64,000 bases of DNA from Ceratodon purpureus. Taxonomy: Eukaryota; Streptophyta; Bryopsida; Pseudoditrichales; Ditrichaceae. The position numbers were made by a program, and so were the translations under genes. The stretch spans positions 20,450,573 through 20,514,572 of the forward strand of contig CM026426.1 in assembly GCA_014871385.1 (NCBI GenBank). Direction: 5' to 3'. The notes beneath the pieces were generated by a model, which made no database searches, was not told where the DNA came from, and worked only from the letters and a program-made list of their open reading frames with translations. Positions 32,935 through 44,532 of the stretch are shown in pieces. Within the stretch, counting starts at the first letter, position 1. Each line of letters begins with the position of its first letter.

Positions 32935-33860
32935 TCTATCCCTTTATTTGTTGATTTTTCTATTCTTCTTCCATTCTATCTTCTTGTTTTCCTTTTCTTC
33001 TATATCCAGTGGATGATGTATTTATTTATTTTATTAGCCTTCCATTGGTCTCACATTCTGTCTTTTATTTTTATATATTAAAATTTCCAATTGTCTTCCA
33101 TTCTATCATCTCATCCCTTTAACTTCATTATAATTCCATTCTATCTTCTTCTTTTCCTTTTCTTCCATTCTTAGCCTATCATGTATTTATTTATTTATTT
33201 ATTCTTCCATTGGTTTCACATTCTATCTTTTATTTTTATGTATTAAAATTTCCAATTGTCTTCCATTCTATCATCTCATCCCTTTAACTTCATTATAATT
33301 CCATTCTATCTTCTTCTTTTCCTTTTCTTCCATTCTTAGCCTATCATGTATATATTTATTTAATTAACCTTCCATTGGTCTTACATTCTATCTTTTATTT
33401 TTATATATTAAAATTTCCAATTGTCTTCCATTCTATCATCTCGTCCCTTTTAACTTCATTATAATTCCATTCTATCTTCTTGTTTTCCTTTTCTTCCATT
33501 TCTAGTGGATGATGTATTAATTTATTTATTTATTCTTCGATTAGTCGCCCATGCCATCTTTTATTTTTATTTATTTTTCCAATTGTCTTCTATTCTATCA
33601 TCTTGTTCTTTTTAAGTTCATTATTATTCTGTTTTATCTTCTTATTTTCTTTTTCTTCCATTTCTAGTGGATGATGTATTTATTTATTTATTTTTTCTTC
33701 GATTAATCGCCCATTCCATCTTTAATATTTATATATTTTTTTAATTGTCTTTTATTCTATCATCTTGTTATTTTGAAGTTCATTACTATTCCATTCTATC
33801 TTCTTGTTTTCTTTTTCTTCCATTCTTAGTCTATCATGTATTTATTTTATCATTCCAAGT
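32935..33860. repeat. T-rich tandem repeat, about 165 bp, five to six copies
   Basis: Units share TCTTTTATTTTTATATATTA, CCAATTGTCTTCCATTCTAT, CATTATAATTCCATTCTATC and TTCCATTCTTAGCCTATCAT. The copies at 33061, 33224 and 33390 are nearly identical; the outer ones are more diverged. Confidence 0.8.
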
Positions 33861-34491
33861 CTATGATGTATTTTTTTTCCTATATTTGTTACGTAAACTT
33901 ATTATATGTGCCAATTGAATGAAACATGGTAAATAAATTTAAGAATAACATGAAATATAAGTTATTTACATATTTAATTAATGAATGCAATCATGAACAA
34001 AATATAAAACTATATTTAACAAGAATAACTTTAATAGTACAAAAATCAGGATTCAAATCATACAAGAACATATCTACATGAGATTTGGGAGTTCGGTTTC
34101 ATTTCATTTTTGTGCTAGTTTTTTCTACGCACACCGACACGCACGCACCCAACCTCCACCAAGAAGTTGTTCATTTCATTTTGGTGCTTTATTTTTTCCT
34201 ATGTACATGCCTACATGTACATGCCCAAAGGATGAACTATCACCAAAATGAAATGAACAATTTCTTTGTGAAAGTCTCGCGCCTGAATGCTCGCGCCCGT
34301 AGGCACGCGCACGAGCACTCGGGCGCGCACAAAAAAAAATAAAAAAAAATATATGTGTAAACTGTGAGGACAGTAATTTTGCTCGCGCGGAGGAGCCCGT
34401 CCGATAAGCGTCCGTCCGATAACCGTCCGTCACGTCCGTCACGTGACTACACGACAATTTTATGGCCCATCCGTCTATTATGACAACCCTG

Positions 34492-35892
34492 CTACATAGC
34501 TGCACTGCCCTGCGAGCTAAGTCAACTGCGTACCTCTGGTGACGTCGGCTCTGCTGTTTGCTCCTCACTTTGCATCCATCGTTTGTACCTCTCTATGGCT
34601 TGTCTCTCAGCTTGCAAATCGTTCGAGTCACCTTCCTCCATGGATGTGAATGGCTGGTACTGATGGTGTTGTAGTAATCAGTTGGCTGCGTTCATACGGC
34701 TGTGTGTTCTTCTTAGTCTTGGCGGCTGTTACTCCTTGTCTGCTGTGGTCGGCTGTGCTTGGCCTCCTCCAATACGTCAGCTACCAACACTTGGCTCCTT
34801 CCCTTATATTTTTGTAGTCCTTGTCACTTTAGCACTCATTGACCGAGCAGTCGGCTATGTGGCCTGATTAGTGCTTACAGACTTTTTCTTACTTTTTTTT
34901 TTTTTTTACCAGTTAGGAACAAACCAAGGCAATTCTGCAAAATTGCCCCTAACTAGTTCCTATCCCCTTTTTTCACACTGTACAGACCCTTAGAAAATGC
35001 AGTCTAGTGATTACAATGTTGGTTACAATCTTGACAGTACTTGAAACAGAAATCACCCTGAATCTGCCCAAATGCACTTAGCAACCGAATTTACGAGTCT
35101 ACTTTGACATGTGTCAACCTCAGGTCCAGGTCCCAAATGTCAACCGACATCCCCAAAAACGACGTCATATCGCCGACCCAGATCCCTAAATCGAGGTCCG
35201 CAGCGCCGATCAAGGTTCCAAATTGAGGTCCTCAAATTCAAAATTCAAAATTCAAATTTTTAAGATCCTAAAATTCGGATCCTAAATTTTCAGATTCAAA
35301 ATTTGAAATTTGAACTCCTAAAATTTTGGGTTACTTACCTTTTGCCTCTTTTCTTAGTGGGAGTTCAAATCTGATCTGTAGCAGCCTTATCCCTTTTTCC
35401 GCTCCTGAACTGCCCTGAGTTCACAAGGGTCAACGCCAAGGTATATCTGTCCTTTCAACTCCTCACAACACCTACGCCTACCAGCCTGCAACAGAGCCCC
35501 CTCTGCTGCTACTACTCCCTGGACACGTGTTGGACTGCCACTGTCGCTGCACCAATGTTTCCACCTTTGAAAACACCTGAAACCTCTTCGACCGCCATTG
35601 CCCTCTCCACTGCAACAGTCTTGTTGTACTTCAGAAGTCTTGGGACCCTGCTAGTGGCTGGACAGCACTTTGCCAACCTATTCTAACACTGCAGTGACTC
35701 TCTACACCCTGCCAGTAACTATTCACCACCTCGGAATTACAGTAACAGTAGTTCAGCACCCCTAAACACTCCTAACAACCACTGCTGCACCTCTGCAGAC
35801 CTAATGTGTATACACTCAGGACCTCTGTAGTGTGTGGAACACCCTACAACAAGCACGAGATCACATGGTACGAACTAAAGCATGGTCGCCAA
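34492..35892 (-). other. 5' leader of the LTR retrotransposon
   Basis: Starts with the second CTACATAG copy. On the minus strand an ATG at about 34640 opens a short frame (MEEGDSNDLQAERQAIERYK and on), stopping just before the hAT insertion. From there to the LTR no long frame is seen. Next to the LTR is the candidate primer-binding site TTGGCGACCATGC. Confidence 0.5.
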
Positions 35893-36322
35893 TGGTAAAG
35901 GGAGGATTTAACCACTAAACCCTAGCCTTCACAATCCTATCAAAATTAAACAAAACCCAACCAAACTAGGTGCTCCAAACCCTCATAGAATGCTGAAAAT
36001 GTACAGTGTAAGTGCAAAAAGAGGTCAAAACTGCATAAAATGGGTCAAAACAGCCCCAAAACATGGTACAGCAGCTCCTAATAGCTCTTAGACCTCTCTG
36101 ACTCTACCTGCTCTAGTGTAGAATGATCTCTCAAAACCCTAAACTTGCCTCTTAAACCCTCTGAAAACTGACAGAATCATCCGGTCGTCTGCGAAAGAAT
36201 TCATCCAGTCGGCTCTGACAGAGTTCATCCAGCCGATTGGATGACTGTTGGGACAAGGATGAAAACTGCAAAACAGCTAGTGGAGACTAAGGGAGGAGAG
36301 ATTAAGGAATCTCCAGTTAACA
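35893..36322 (-). repeat. Right (5') LTR, 430 bp
   Basis: TGGTAAAGGGAGG to GTTAACA; matches the two halves of the left LTR. Promoter elements cannot be assigned with confidence. Confidence 0.9.
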
Positions 36323-36327
36323 CAAGG
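36323..36327. repeat. Right target-site duplication (CAAGG)
   Basis: Second copy of the 5-bp duplication; the sequence after it continues the B3-gene region broken at 11227. Confidence 0.85.
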
Positions 36328-37747
36328 GTCTGAAGAATGTTTGTCCCAAAGTTCTACTCCATGTGAAGTTGAGGTGGCGAAGTTTGCTAGTAGGAGGTGG
36401 CGTCGGTGAACAAGAAGGCGGTGGAAGCAAGGACATGCACGTTTGGGTGGCTTATAGATGTATATAGTTTTTTGTTTTTCCAGTATTCTGTGTGTGCAAG
36501 GGAACTCAGTTATATTAGCCGCAGCAGATAGCAATGATAAGTAGGACTTTAGTATTTTGGTCTTGTAATGCACATGTGCAACTTCTAAGCAGTACTATCT
36601 ACTAATTTTTGTACACTACTGTCTCTGAGGACCTTGATGCGTGGAGCATCTCTTTGCAGTAAGTAAAACATTCTTCAGTTCTGTACAAACTTTACAAATT
36701 GTAACACCCTGTGCCTTTTTCTTTTGTAACTCAGTTGGCTCTATTGTTTTAATGTTCAAGCAGATGGTAATTTGACATAGATGTCTCATTCTCTCTCTAG
36801 CGCTATGGTCGATTACAACACGTTGAGGGTTGTCGAGGTTTTACAATCAAAGTTCCGGTAGGTGATTGTAGTGCACTCTACAACTTCATCGTCTTGATCG
36901 TAGCTTGAGTTGGGAAGTGTATCTCCTTGAGCATCTCAGTTCCTCAAACGTAAACCTTCGACTTCAGCATCACCACTCTCTACCCCTGACGTCACCCTCA
37001 CTTCGTGATTCAGTGAGACTGTTACAATGTCCAGTGTCTTGGGACATCCCATGCCGTCACGCTGAACTCCGCAGAACTGTCACAGGATGCTTGCGGAGGA
37101 GGTCTCCTATTCGCCCAGCGCAGCCATGTACCTGAACCCCAAACTCCCAGATTAGCGGCAGCGGATTGCGCAGGTCACGAAGTGACCTGGGCACCCCCTA
37201 CGCCGCGTCACATCCTTCGCCACGGACTGCACATCGCGGAGAACGAACGACACAAGGACGTCCTCGACCTAGTCCACCTAACCCCGCGGCCCCATACGTA
37301 AACAGAGTTCCTCAGCAAATGACCACCTCGCAAATAGGAAATTCTCAGAACCTCCGAAGACACTATCGTCACGAATCTTTATCCCCCCATTGTTCACATC
37401 TACACAGCGCACCGCTACGACCAAGTTTCATCTTCATCGGACCACTACACATGAAGAAATTGGGTCCGCTATGGAACGAAGTCACTGTATACGGGGAGAG
37501 TAGCTCATCCGCCTCACATGTCCAACTTGCAAAAGGGGTTAAGAGATGATTCCAAGCATTGTGAGTGTACACATAATATCCTACTTCATGGACCTTGACC
37601 TTCTATTTCACCTGCATTCAGAATTACGAGCTAGATAAACTTTGCTTCATTCAAGGGATTTCGGTTTAGGGGGATGTCTTTGCAATGCAATGAGCAATGT
37701 GCAGCAATACCTAGAAGGAGGATGTCCAGTGCAAAACTGATATGAAC
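36328..37747. other. Flank of the disrupted B3 region, no firm gene
   Basis: Contains TTTGT-rich untranslated-like sequence. At 36803-36845 a short stretch, AMVDYNTLRVVE then LQSK, preceded by an acceptor-like CTCTCTAG, resembles the start of a SAP domain; this is weak and lacks continuation. An Arg/Pro/Ser-rich frame at 37166-37549 has no recognisable family. Confidence 0.3.
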
Positions 37748-37886
37748 ATATTCATTAAATTGGCCAATCTTGTTTATATTGGTTCCCACACTATTCAAAT
37801 AAAGAGTAAAAATGAACCGAAATCACACTATTTGAGCGGCTATTTAAGCGGCCAATATAACCAAGATTGGCCAATTTAATGAATAT
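37748..37886. repeat. MITE-like fold-back element
   Basis: Terminal inverted repeats of 35 bp with one mismatch: ATATTCATTAAATTGGCCAA at the left and its complement at the right, around a 69-bp loop. Non-autonomous DNA transposon is the likely identity. Confidence 0.8.
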
Positions 37887-40800
37887 GGCGTTCTGTTGTA
37901 GCTTCCACATCAGGTGACAACTAGGACTGTGGCTACAATGTGGAGTTGCGTAATTTAGCCCGGATCCGTGTCATACTTACCAAATTCTGCTCTAGACTTC
38001 CAATTTCTTACACCAAGAAGTTACATGGTTTTGGTTGTGAGCTGATCTTGCAGGTTTCTATTTAGCTGGATACATGGTGCAATTTTGTTGAAAGAAGAGA
38101 GATTCCTGAACAGATTTTCATTTGTCATTATTTTTAAAAGCTGATTAATATCTGGACAATTCAGCACAACAACCATGGCCATCAACATGCTTTGAATCAG
38201 TTAAGTGGATAATGTTGTGTAGCGGATGAAATGTCTTGTTTGCATGCAATGCCACTATGGTAGACAATTCTATTTCCAACGTGATTTGTGACTAGGGTGT
38301 GTTGGCAACTCATTTTATGGTGCTTAAGAATTGATCAAATTATTAATGTGAAAATTTAGAAAAATGTTGAACTGTCAAATGTGGCATGCAATGGTCACCG
38401 CATCTTGAGTTGAAAGGACCGGAAAAAGTGCCTATTTCCGACATACCATGTACTTGTCGCTATCACATTTCTATACTATCAATGCTACCATTGTCAAAAA
38501 TATATAATCATGGATTTAAAAGCTACAAATTGATTGATATTCCGTAAACACTTTACCACTTATCATATACTGTACGCGTATTATATATGCAGCAAGGCAA
38601 TATGCATGAATACATGTTGGTTTCACAATCAAGTCAGAAATAGGTGTATTCACCGTACTAGTAACCCTATTACTTCTCACTCAAAACCCATCATTTTTCA
38701 GAGATTGAAAATATGGAAATGTGAACTTTTTCTTATTCATTGTGACCATTTAGACTCATCAAGTCTTATAGTTCTCACTTAGAATAGTAAGTGAGAAGCG
38801 TAAGATTTGCTACTTAGTATACAGCTGCATGTTCCTGCACAAAAACCTCAAAGTTGCTAATGTACTCCTTTTTCCATCTCTTGCATGACTGGTTTTATGC
38901 TCTTAAGGTAGAGTATACATGTTCCATTGTAATAATAGATAGAAGTTTTTAGAGAGATTAATCACCAATTGAAGAATGAATCAATGGATTCCATTTTGAA
39001 GTTCATTCTGAAAGGTAATGTATATAGCTATTAACCGAACTTGCACCATTTGAAGACCGCCATATGAGTAATTATGGTATGGTTATCAATGAAAATAAAG
39101 CAAAATTCCCACATGACCATGATACTTTAATTAAACATATTATCGCTAGTTGTTGGCATCCACATCCCATCCAATGGCCTGGCTGTAAAGAGAAAGTTTG
39201 GGGTGCAGAGTAGAGTTACCCTAGAATTACTTCATTTTGGAAGTAAAAAGTAGCTTGATTAGACATGGTTATTGAAGAGAGATTATCCAAAGAAGTGGAG
39301 AGAAATAAAAAAACCAGAATTTGAAATGAAGAAAGGTTGTTTCCACTATATATACTCAATCTCCCAATTTAACCGCTAAAGGCCTTTTAGACCATATTCT
39401 AGTCGTAGCACTTCTGCATAGGCTATACTAAGGTTTCAGAATTTAATTATTTCTTAAAATTTTTACTCCATGTATCTTTCAAATGGCGCAAATTTCAAAG
39501 CATTTGGAATTACGATGCAAAAGTTATGAATTTTGGAAGAATCTGCTCTAAATCTGGATAGCGGACAACTGATCAAAATCTCCCATTTTTTGTCCAAGTT
39601 GCCCGCCTCTCTCAAGGGCAGAAAGTGACAAGATAAAATTTCAAAGGGTGGGCATTTGCAAAATGATGGACCCAATATTTTTCCATCTATACGCATTATG
39701 ACAATTTTCATCCAATAGAAATCTTTCATCTAATTAAGTGTTTCGATCTAAAGAGGTTGCTAATTTTTTCATCCAAATGACAATTATCATCCAAAGGTTG
39801 ATTTTCATCCAACATCTATTTTTCATCTACATTAACTATTTCACCCAATCTTCGTTTTCATCAAAACTTAATAAATTTCATCCAATATCTATGACGTGGC
39901 AAGGGGTCCATCCAGAGGACCCACTTTTACCAAAAGTGCACTGTGAAATAAAAGGAAAATCTACAACTTAGACTTCAAAAGTCCTAGAAATTTGAAATCT
40001 ACTCCGATTGCGTTGAATTTTTTGTGGTTTTTTCCTTCATTGACTTCAACATATCTACCGTTCGGATTTCCAATTTGACATTTTTAGATTACCTTTCAAG
40101 TAGTTATGATTTTGGAGAATGTAAGGCTATTTCATCACATATTCTTTCACAAAATCAAGGATTTTTTTGTAAGCTTATACCTAACTTCTATACCTAAAGA
40201 AAGCGATGATCCTCTATGATCAAATATGTTTGCAAAGTATAGTTTTTGGGCATCAAAACTTAGGTACACTCTAGGGGCAATGTCAAAACAAACTTTTACA
40301 GTGACTTCAAACATTATAATCTCACAATTTTTTCGATGGTTTGTCTTCAAAATTGGTATACAATTTTTTGAATAAGGTAATTACAAGATCCTACGGTTGA
40401 ATATTCAATCTCATGTCCAAATTTAGAAAACAATAGATTTTTAACAATAAAGAGTAGGTTTTTTAATAGTTTTGGCTCCAAAAACATCAAGGGCCTGTAG
40501 GGATTAAAGACATTTCAAAAGAAATATTTGTCAGCGTAACAAAACCTTGTTCATTCTATTAGAGTGGAGATGTAAAAATCCTCATCATTCATTCTAAAGT
40601 AGAGCTTTAAGCAAGATGTCTAGCAAAAATGCTAATGTGAAGTTGTTCTGTGAGAGGGGCACCTAACTGCCTTCAAAGTAAATTTCAAATGGTACAATTT
40701 CTTTAGATGAGGAGTATGTCATAGATGTCTACTTTATTGCCAGAAAGTTGTCAACATCCTGAATAGTCAAAGTTGAACCTCCAACAAGGCACCAAAATTG

Positions 40801-42529
40801 CACTGCAGCTACAACCATCTTGATCACAAGTCTTGAGTACGACTCTAAAGTTACTCACTCCCCATTCTAGCTGACAAAAATTGTTCTCCAAAACTACACT
40901 ATGGAAGAATGTATAAGCTCATGTAGTACACATATCTGGAGGAAAACTCGATACCTTGGTACACTGATTGTCCTTTTTCAGTATGGACACATAGATGTGA
41001 TAAGCAGATAGCTGACACGCCGCACACTGGAATAGCAGCCATTGTGGCCCCAGCAGAGTACAGTTGAAGTGACTATCTGCAACTGTAAAAACTACTCTGG
41101 GGTCTAATTTCTTCACTCTCTTAATAATCACTAGATAATCAAAATGAAAGTCTAGTGCGTAAAGCGGAAGTCCAGAGTGCATACAAGGAGTTACTTTGAA
41201 TTGCTCTATTTGGAGGTAAAAAGAAGCTTGATTACTCGTGGTATTGGAAGAGAGATCTAAGAGAGGTGGATAGCCCTCACAAAATTAGGGTTAGAAATGA
41301 CACGGGCCCATTGCTGCTTTAAATACCCATACCCCAGTTTAATAACCAGAAGATAGTTTAATAACCAGAAGATAATCACAATGTCACTTACAAGACTGCT
41401 TGAGAGAGACAGTGAAAGTTTTCCTGGAAGACTTGATTGCTGTGGTTTACAAACCGGAGGCTTGACCTAAGACACTGCACTCTCAGCAAAGAAAATGAGA
41501 GTACCGTACTCAATAGATGTCAGCGAAACTAACATGGGTGCCTTCACTAGGAGTCAAGTGTCTCTTTGGGCATAGCTACGTGGAAAAGGTTGTGTCAGTA
41601 CAAGGCCAAGGCCCAATGCCAAGCGTGTCTCTCCACACAAAAAGCAAAGGTGCTATACATGAACAAATATGGGTTCGTGCTTTACATGAACATGAACAAA
41701 AGTATGGGCACATATGAATGATACATCAAAAAAAAATACAATAGGAATGGTCCGCTTGCACCTACTTTTTGGTGCAATTACTAGCTCCAAATTCAGGCAC
41801 AAAATACAGCATGCCATTGCCAAAGCACAATATTTTCATAAATCGGAAATAGAATATTTCAGTTATAACAGATGACTCTTGCACACAAGACCAAACCAAT
41901 GCATGAAAAACAGAAAAAGCAGGTGATTTTCTTGATATGAAAATATATTACACGAGGGTTTCGCAGTAAAGCTGAACTGTAAAAGAGCGTCGTTGAGAGC
42001 CCCATCGAGGATCTCTAAAGCTTGGAAAACCTCAAACCATCGAATCGTCTCCAAGTAGATGCCAAACCACAATTTGCAGGCACTCCGTGCTAAGCTGCAA
42101 TTGATTCCTGCAACAACATCTTGTACAATTCAGCACACTTAAAGCCTAAAAGAAACAAACTATCACACTTTCTCCAACCAAACAACCATTCATTAAACCT
42201 CTTCAATATATCTATCTACTGTCTCAAAAAATCTATCCCAGGAGGAAAATTCTAGCATAACTCAATGTACTTTAATGAAACAGTTCCCAGTTTTACAAAA
42301 TTAAGGTGTTTCGGATTCAAAAGAAGTGTTGCATAATTTACATAAAAGACACTCAAGCATACTCCCAAGTCAAGACTCAATATTTTAGTGGTAGAGATGA
42401 CAGGAACTTGAATGCTTTCAATTCCAAAAACCATCTAAAACCCATCTAGAAAACATTCTAAAAACCATCTAAAAAACATCCTAAAAACCATCAAGAAGAA
42501 AGAAAAGCAAACAAACTCCTTCAGGAATG
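37887..42529. other. Non-coding intergenic DNA
   Basis: AT-rich without a supported gene. Small repeats: TTTCATCCAA recurs about eight times at 39700-39890; a 20-bp direct repeat (TTTAATAACCAGAAGATA) at 41338-41375; AAAACCATCTA-type units at 42428-42495. Confidence 0.5.
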
Positions 42530-42909
42530 ATATGTGTGAGCATTACCTAGTCATGTTCCGAATTTCAGAGAAGAACGTCATGTGCGCAGTCTTCCATCCC
42601 CACACCACCATCGTCATGGCTCTCGAAGCAGACACCTGATCGAATTCCTGAACGTCGGACTCCATCTCGCAACCCAGGAGGACCATCTTTGTGTACACAA
42701 CCGGGACCAACACCTAGTCACTCCTTCACCGAAGTGATCTCAGGGCAGGAGCTTTTCAGCTTCTCAATGAAGTTCTGAAATGCACTCTCGGTGGACGCCG
42801 GCTCAGACCTACACGACAATACCACCACTAAACCATGATGATATACTCCGCCAGTCGATGACCCAACTTGATGACACCATGATAGAATTAGCAACATCAA
42901 GACGATGCC
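42530..42909 (-). other. Probable 3' untranslated region of the patatin-like gene, or a small downstream exon
   Basis: Downstream of the patatin stop on the same strand. An acceptor-like TCGTGTAG is followed by a short frame, AFQNFIEKLKSSCPEITSVK and a stop at about 42718. I cannot tell a spliced 3' untranslated region or alternative last exon from a separate gene. Confidence 0.3.
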
Positions 42910-44532
42910 TCAACCTTCGGCCAAAGCAAACAGTCTGCTAGAGCCGGCAGCTGTGGCTCCTAAAGACGACATGCAACGAACAACTCCGTTTCGGGGCACC
43001 GGCGGCGTTTCTAGTGCAGACATACTACGCATGCGCAGGAGGGACTTTGCGACGACAGTTGAGGACACGCGCAACGACCTTGCTTTCCGCTCCTTCACGA
43101 GCTGGTCCGCGAACCAGTCCAGGCGCTCCCGGTTGCTCACGGACAGCGGCATGCGCCCGCCGAAGGGCAGAAACTCCATGCTCTTGTGGTCTAGCACGTC
43201 TTCCGCAAGTTTCACTAGCTGGTTCACGTCGCTCACATCCGCCGGCGCCTGGTTCGGCAACCCTGCCATCTGTCGATGCAACAAAATGGTTAAGCAGAGA
43301 GAGCAAGACATGGAGAGGAGGATGACTAAGCGTTGATGTGGAGCACATGAGGAGGGTGGGTTGGGGCGGGACCTGGATCCGGAGGTAGTGTTTGCGATGC
43401 TCTCCGAAGGCGATGCTGATGGTGTGATCGACCATGTCGGCGACGCCGTCTAGAACGATCTTCGCGAGGGGCTTGACCCATTGTAAGGCGCCCCATCCAC
43501 GGACGGTTTCGTACATGTAGGTTTGGTCGATCTGGCCGGTGCCGAGGGAGAGGACGAGGAGATCCTCGACGCCGCGGACGGAGGGGAATTCGCGCTTGTT
43601 GTGGAGGACGTGGGTGATGGCGGCGGCGGTCGGGTTGTGCATGACGACGCGGCCGTCGATGGCGGTGCAGGAGGTTTTGCCGTCGACGGAGGTGACGCAC
43701 GCGGGGGGGAAGAAAGGGGGCGTGGCGGTGGTGGCGCGGCAAATCTCCCACAGGTTGAAATTCCATGTCTGGCTCTCGAGCGCGTCCGCGCGGGAGAACA
43801 GGAAGGGCGCGGCGCTCGCGAGGTCGTAGCAGGGGATGAGCACGGGCTTGATCGTGTCGCGGAGCGTGAGCGCATTGCCGTCTTCTCGGATGAGGTACTC
43901 CTTGAGGACGTGCTCCAGTGGCTTCGCAGAGAACCGGCAGCTCTTCGTCGACCTTATTCGCAGCTTCGACCATACCGAGGATTTTGCGACTTTCTTAAAC
44001 ACCTCACGTCCCCGCTCTGCCATCAGCTTCCATGCCTCCTCCGCCCGGAAGAGTGGCCTGCTGTTCTCGTCGCCAGTGAAGAGCATTGTGGCCAACAAGC
44101 CTCCAACCGACGTCCCTGCATCACATGCCAATGCAATGTAAATGATTACTCCAAGTGCTCCGAAAATCTGCTCTAAAGTTCTGGCAGGTGACGCCTCAAT
44201 TTCGAGAAGCAGCAATGTGGAATGTGCAGCAATGTGGAATGCGCGGAGTTGGAACCTGTGACGACATCGAAGTAATCCGCGATGCGAGCATCAGGGTCGC
44301 CACTTTTCTGTTGAAGAAGCTCCTCGAGGTGCGCGAGTAAACGAGCAGGGATAATGCCGGGCATGCCGCCACCGTCGAGGCTGAGGATACACACTTTCCC
44401 TCGAAGCTCCGACTTCTTCTCCAGAAAATCTAGATCGTCTCCGACACCGAGCGAGCGCCCCCCTCCCAAACTAATCTCCTCTCGCAGGCTCCCGAAGAAG
44501 GATTCCAAAGCGATGTCCGGACCCCATTCCAT
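42910..44532 (-). CDS. Patatin-like phospholipase A (pPLA, PNPLA family), three exons
   Basis: Exons 44256-44532, 43373-44115 and 42910-43269 with GT-AG introns (140 and 103 bp). Joined they give 1380 nt, 459 residues, with every junction in frame. Seen: oxyanion-hole motif DGGGMPG (residues 53-59), nucleophile motif GTSVG (S95) formed across the first splice junction, catalytic Asp in AIDGR (D246), and NPTAAAITHVLHNKREFP after it. Family knowledge: these enzymes hydrolyse acyl groups from membrane phospho- and galactolipids and affect lipid signalling and growth. The NPTAAAITHVLHNK segment points to the plant pPLAIII group. Angiosperm pPLAIII proteins usually have Gly in place of the catalytic Ser, whereas this one keeps Ser. 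No signal peptide or membrane segment; the C-terminus is Ser/Ala-rich. The only apparently intact gene here. Confidence 0.85.

Larger units (their letters stand above)
31037..34491. mobile_element. Non-autonomous hAT-type element 2 filled with tandem arrays
   Basis: Terminal inverted repeats CATGGTTGTCATAATAGAC and, inverted, CAGGGTTGTCATAATAGAC (18 of 19 identical), with an exact 8-bp duplication. Inside both ends are clusters of CCGTCCG/GTCCGTCACG words. The interior holds a GC-rich array (31.18-32.6 kb), a T-rich 165-bp tandem repeat (32.93-33.86 kb) and no transposase gene. It sits in the retrotransposon just upstream of the gag frame. The ends resemble those of element 1 and imply one family. 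Confidence 0.85.
11228..36322 (-). mobile_element. Non-autonomous LTR retrotransposon with gag only (TR-GAG-like), nested with later insertions
   Basis: Two LTRs of 430 bp bound the element: the right one is continuous (35893-36322), the left one split (11228-11412 plus 27038-27282). The ends are T(G/A)GTAAA...GTTAACA, and CAAGG is duplicated on both sides. Coding is on the minus strand, so the right LTR is the 5' LTR. Just inside it the minus strand reads TTGGCGACCATGC, a candidate primer-binding site; just before the 3' LTR it reads GGAAAAAGGGGATAA, a good polypurine tract. Only gag-type sequence is present; I see no protease, reverse transcriptase, RNase H or integrase. Removing the two later insertions leaves about 6 kb. 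By eye the LTRs differ at about 15 sites. It would have depended on another element's enzymes. Confidence 0.85.

Noticed and set aside
36800..36850. SAP-domain exon
   Set aside because: Only about a dozen residues resemble the start of a SAP domain, and a stop follows; listed as a weak hint only.
43326..44176. Long alternative frames opposite and overlapping the patatin exon 2
   Set aside because: They are shadows of a GC-rich real exon; the spliced patatin frame has motifs and consistent junctions.
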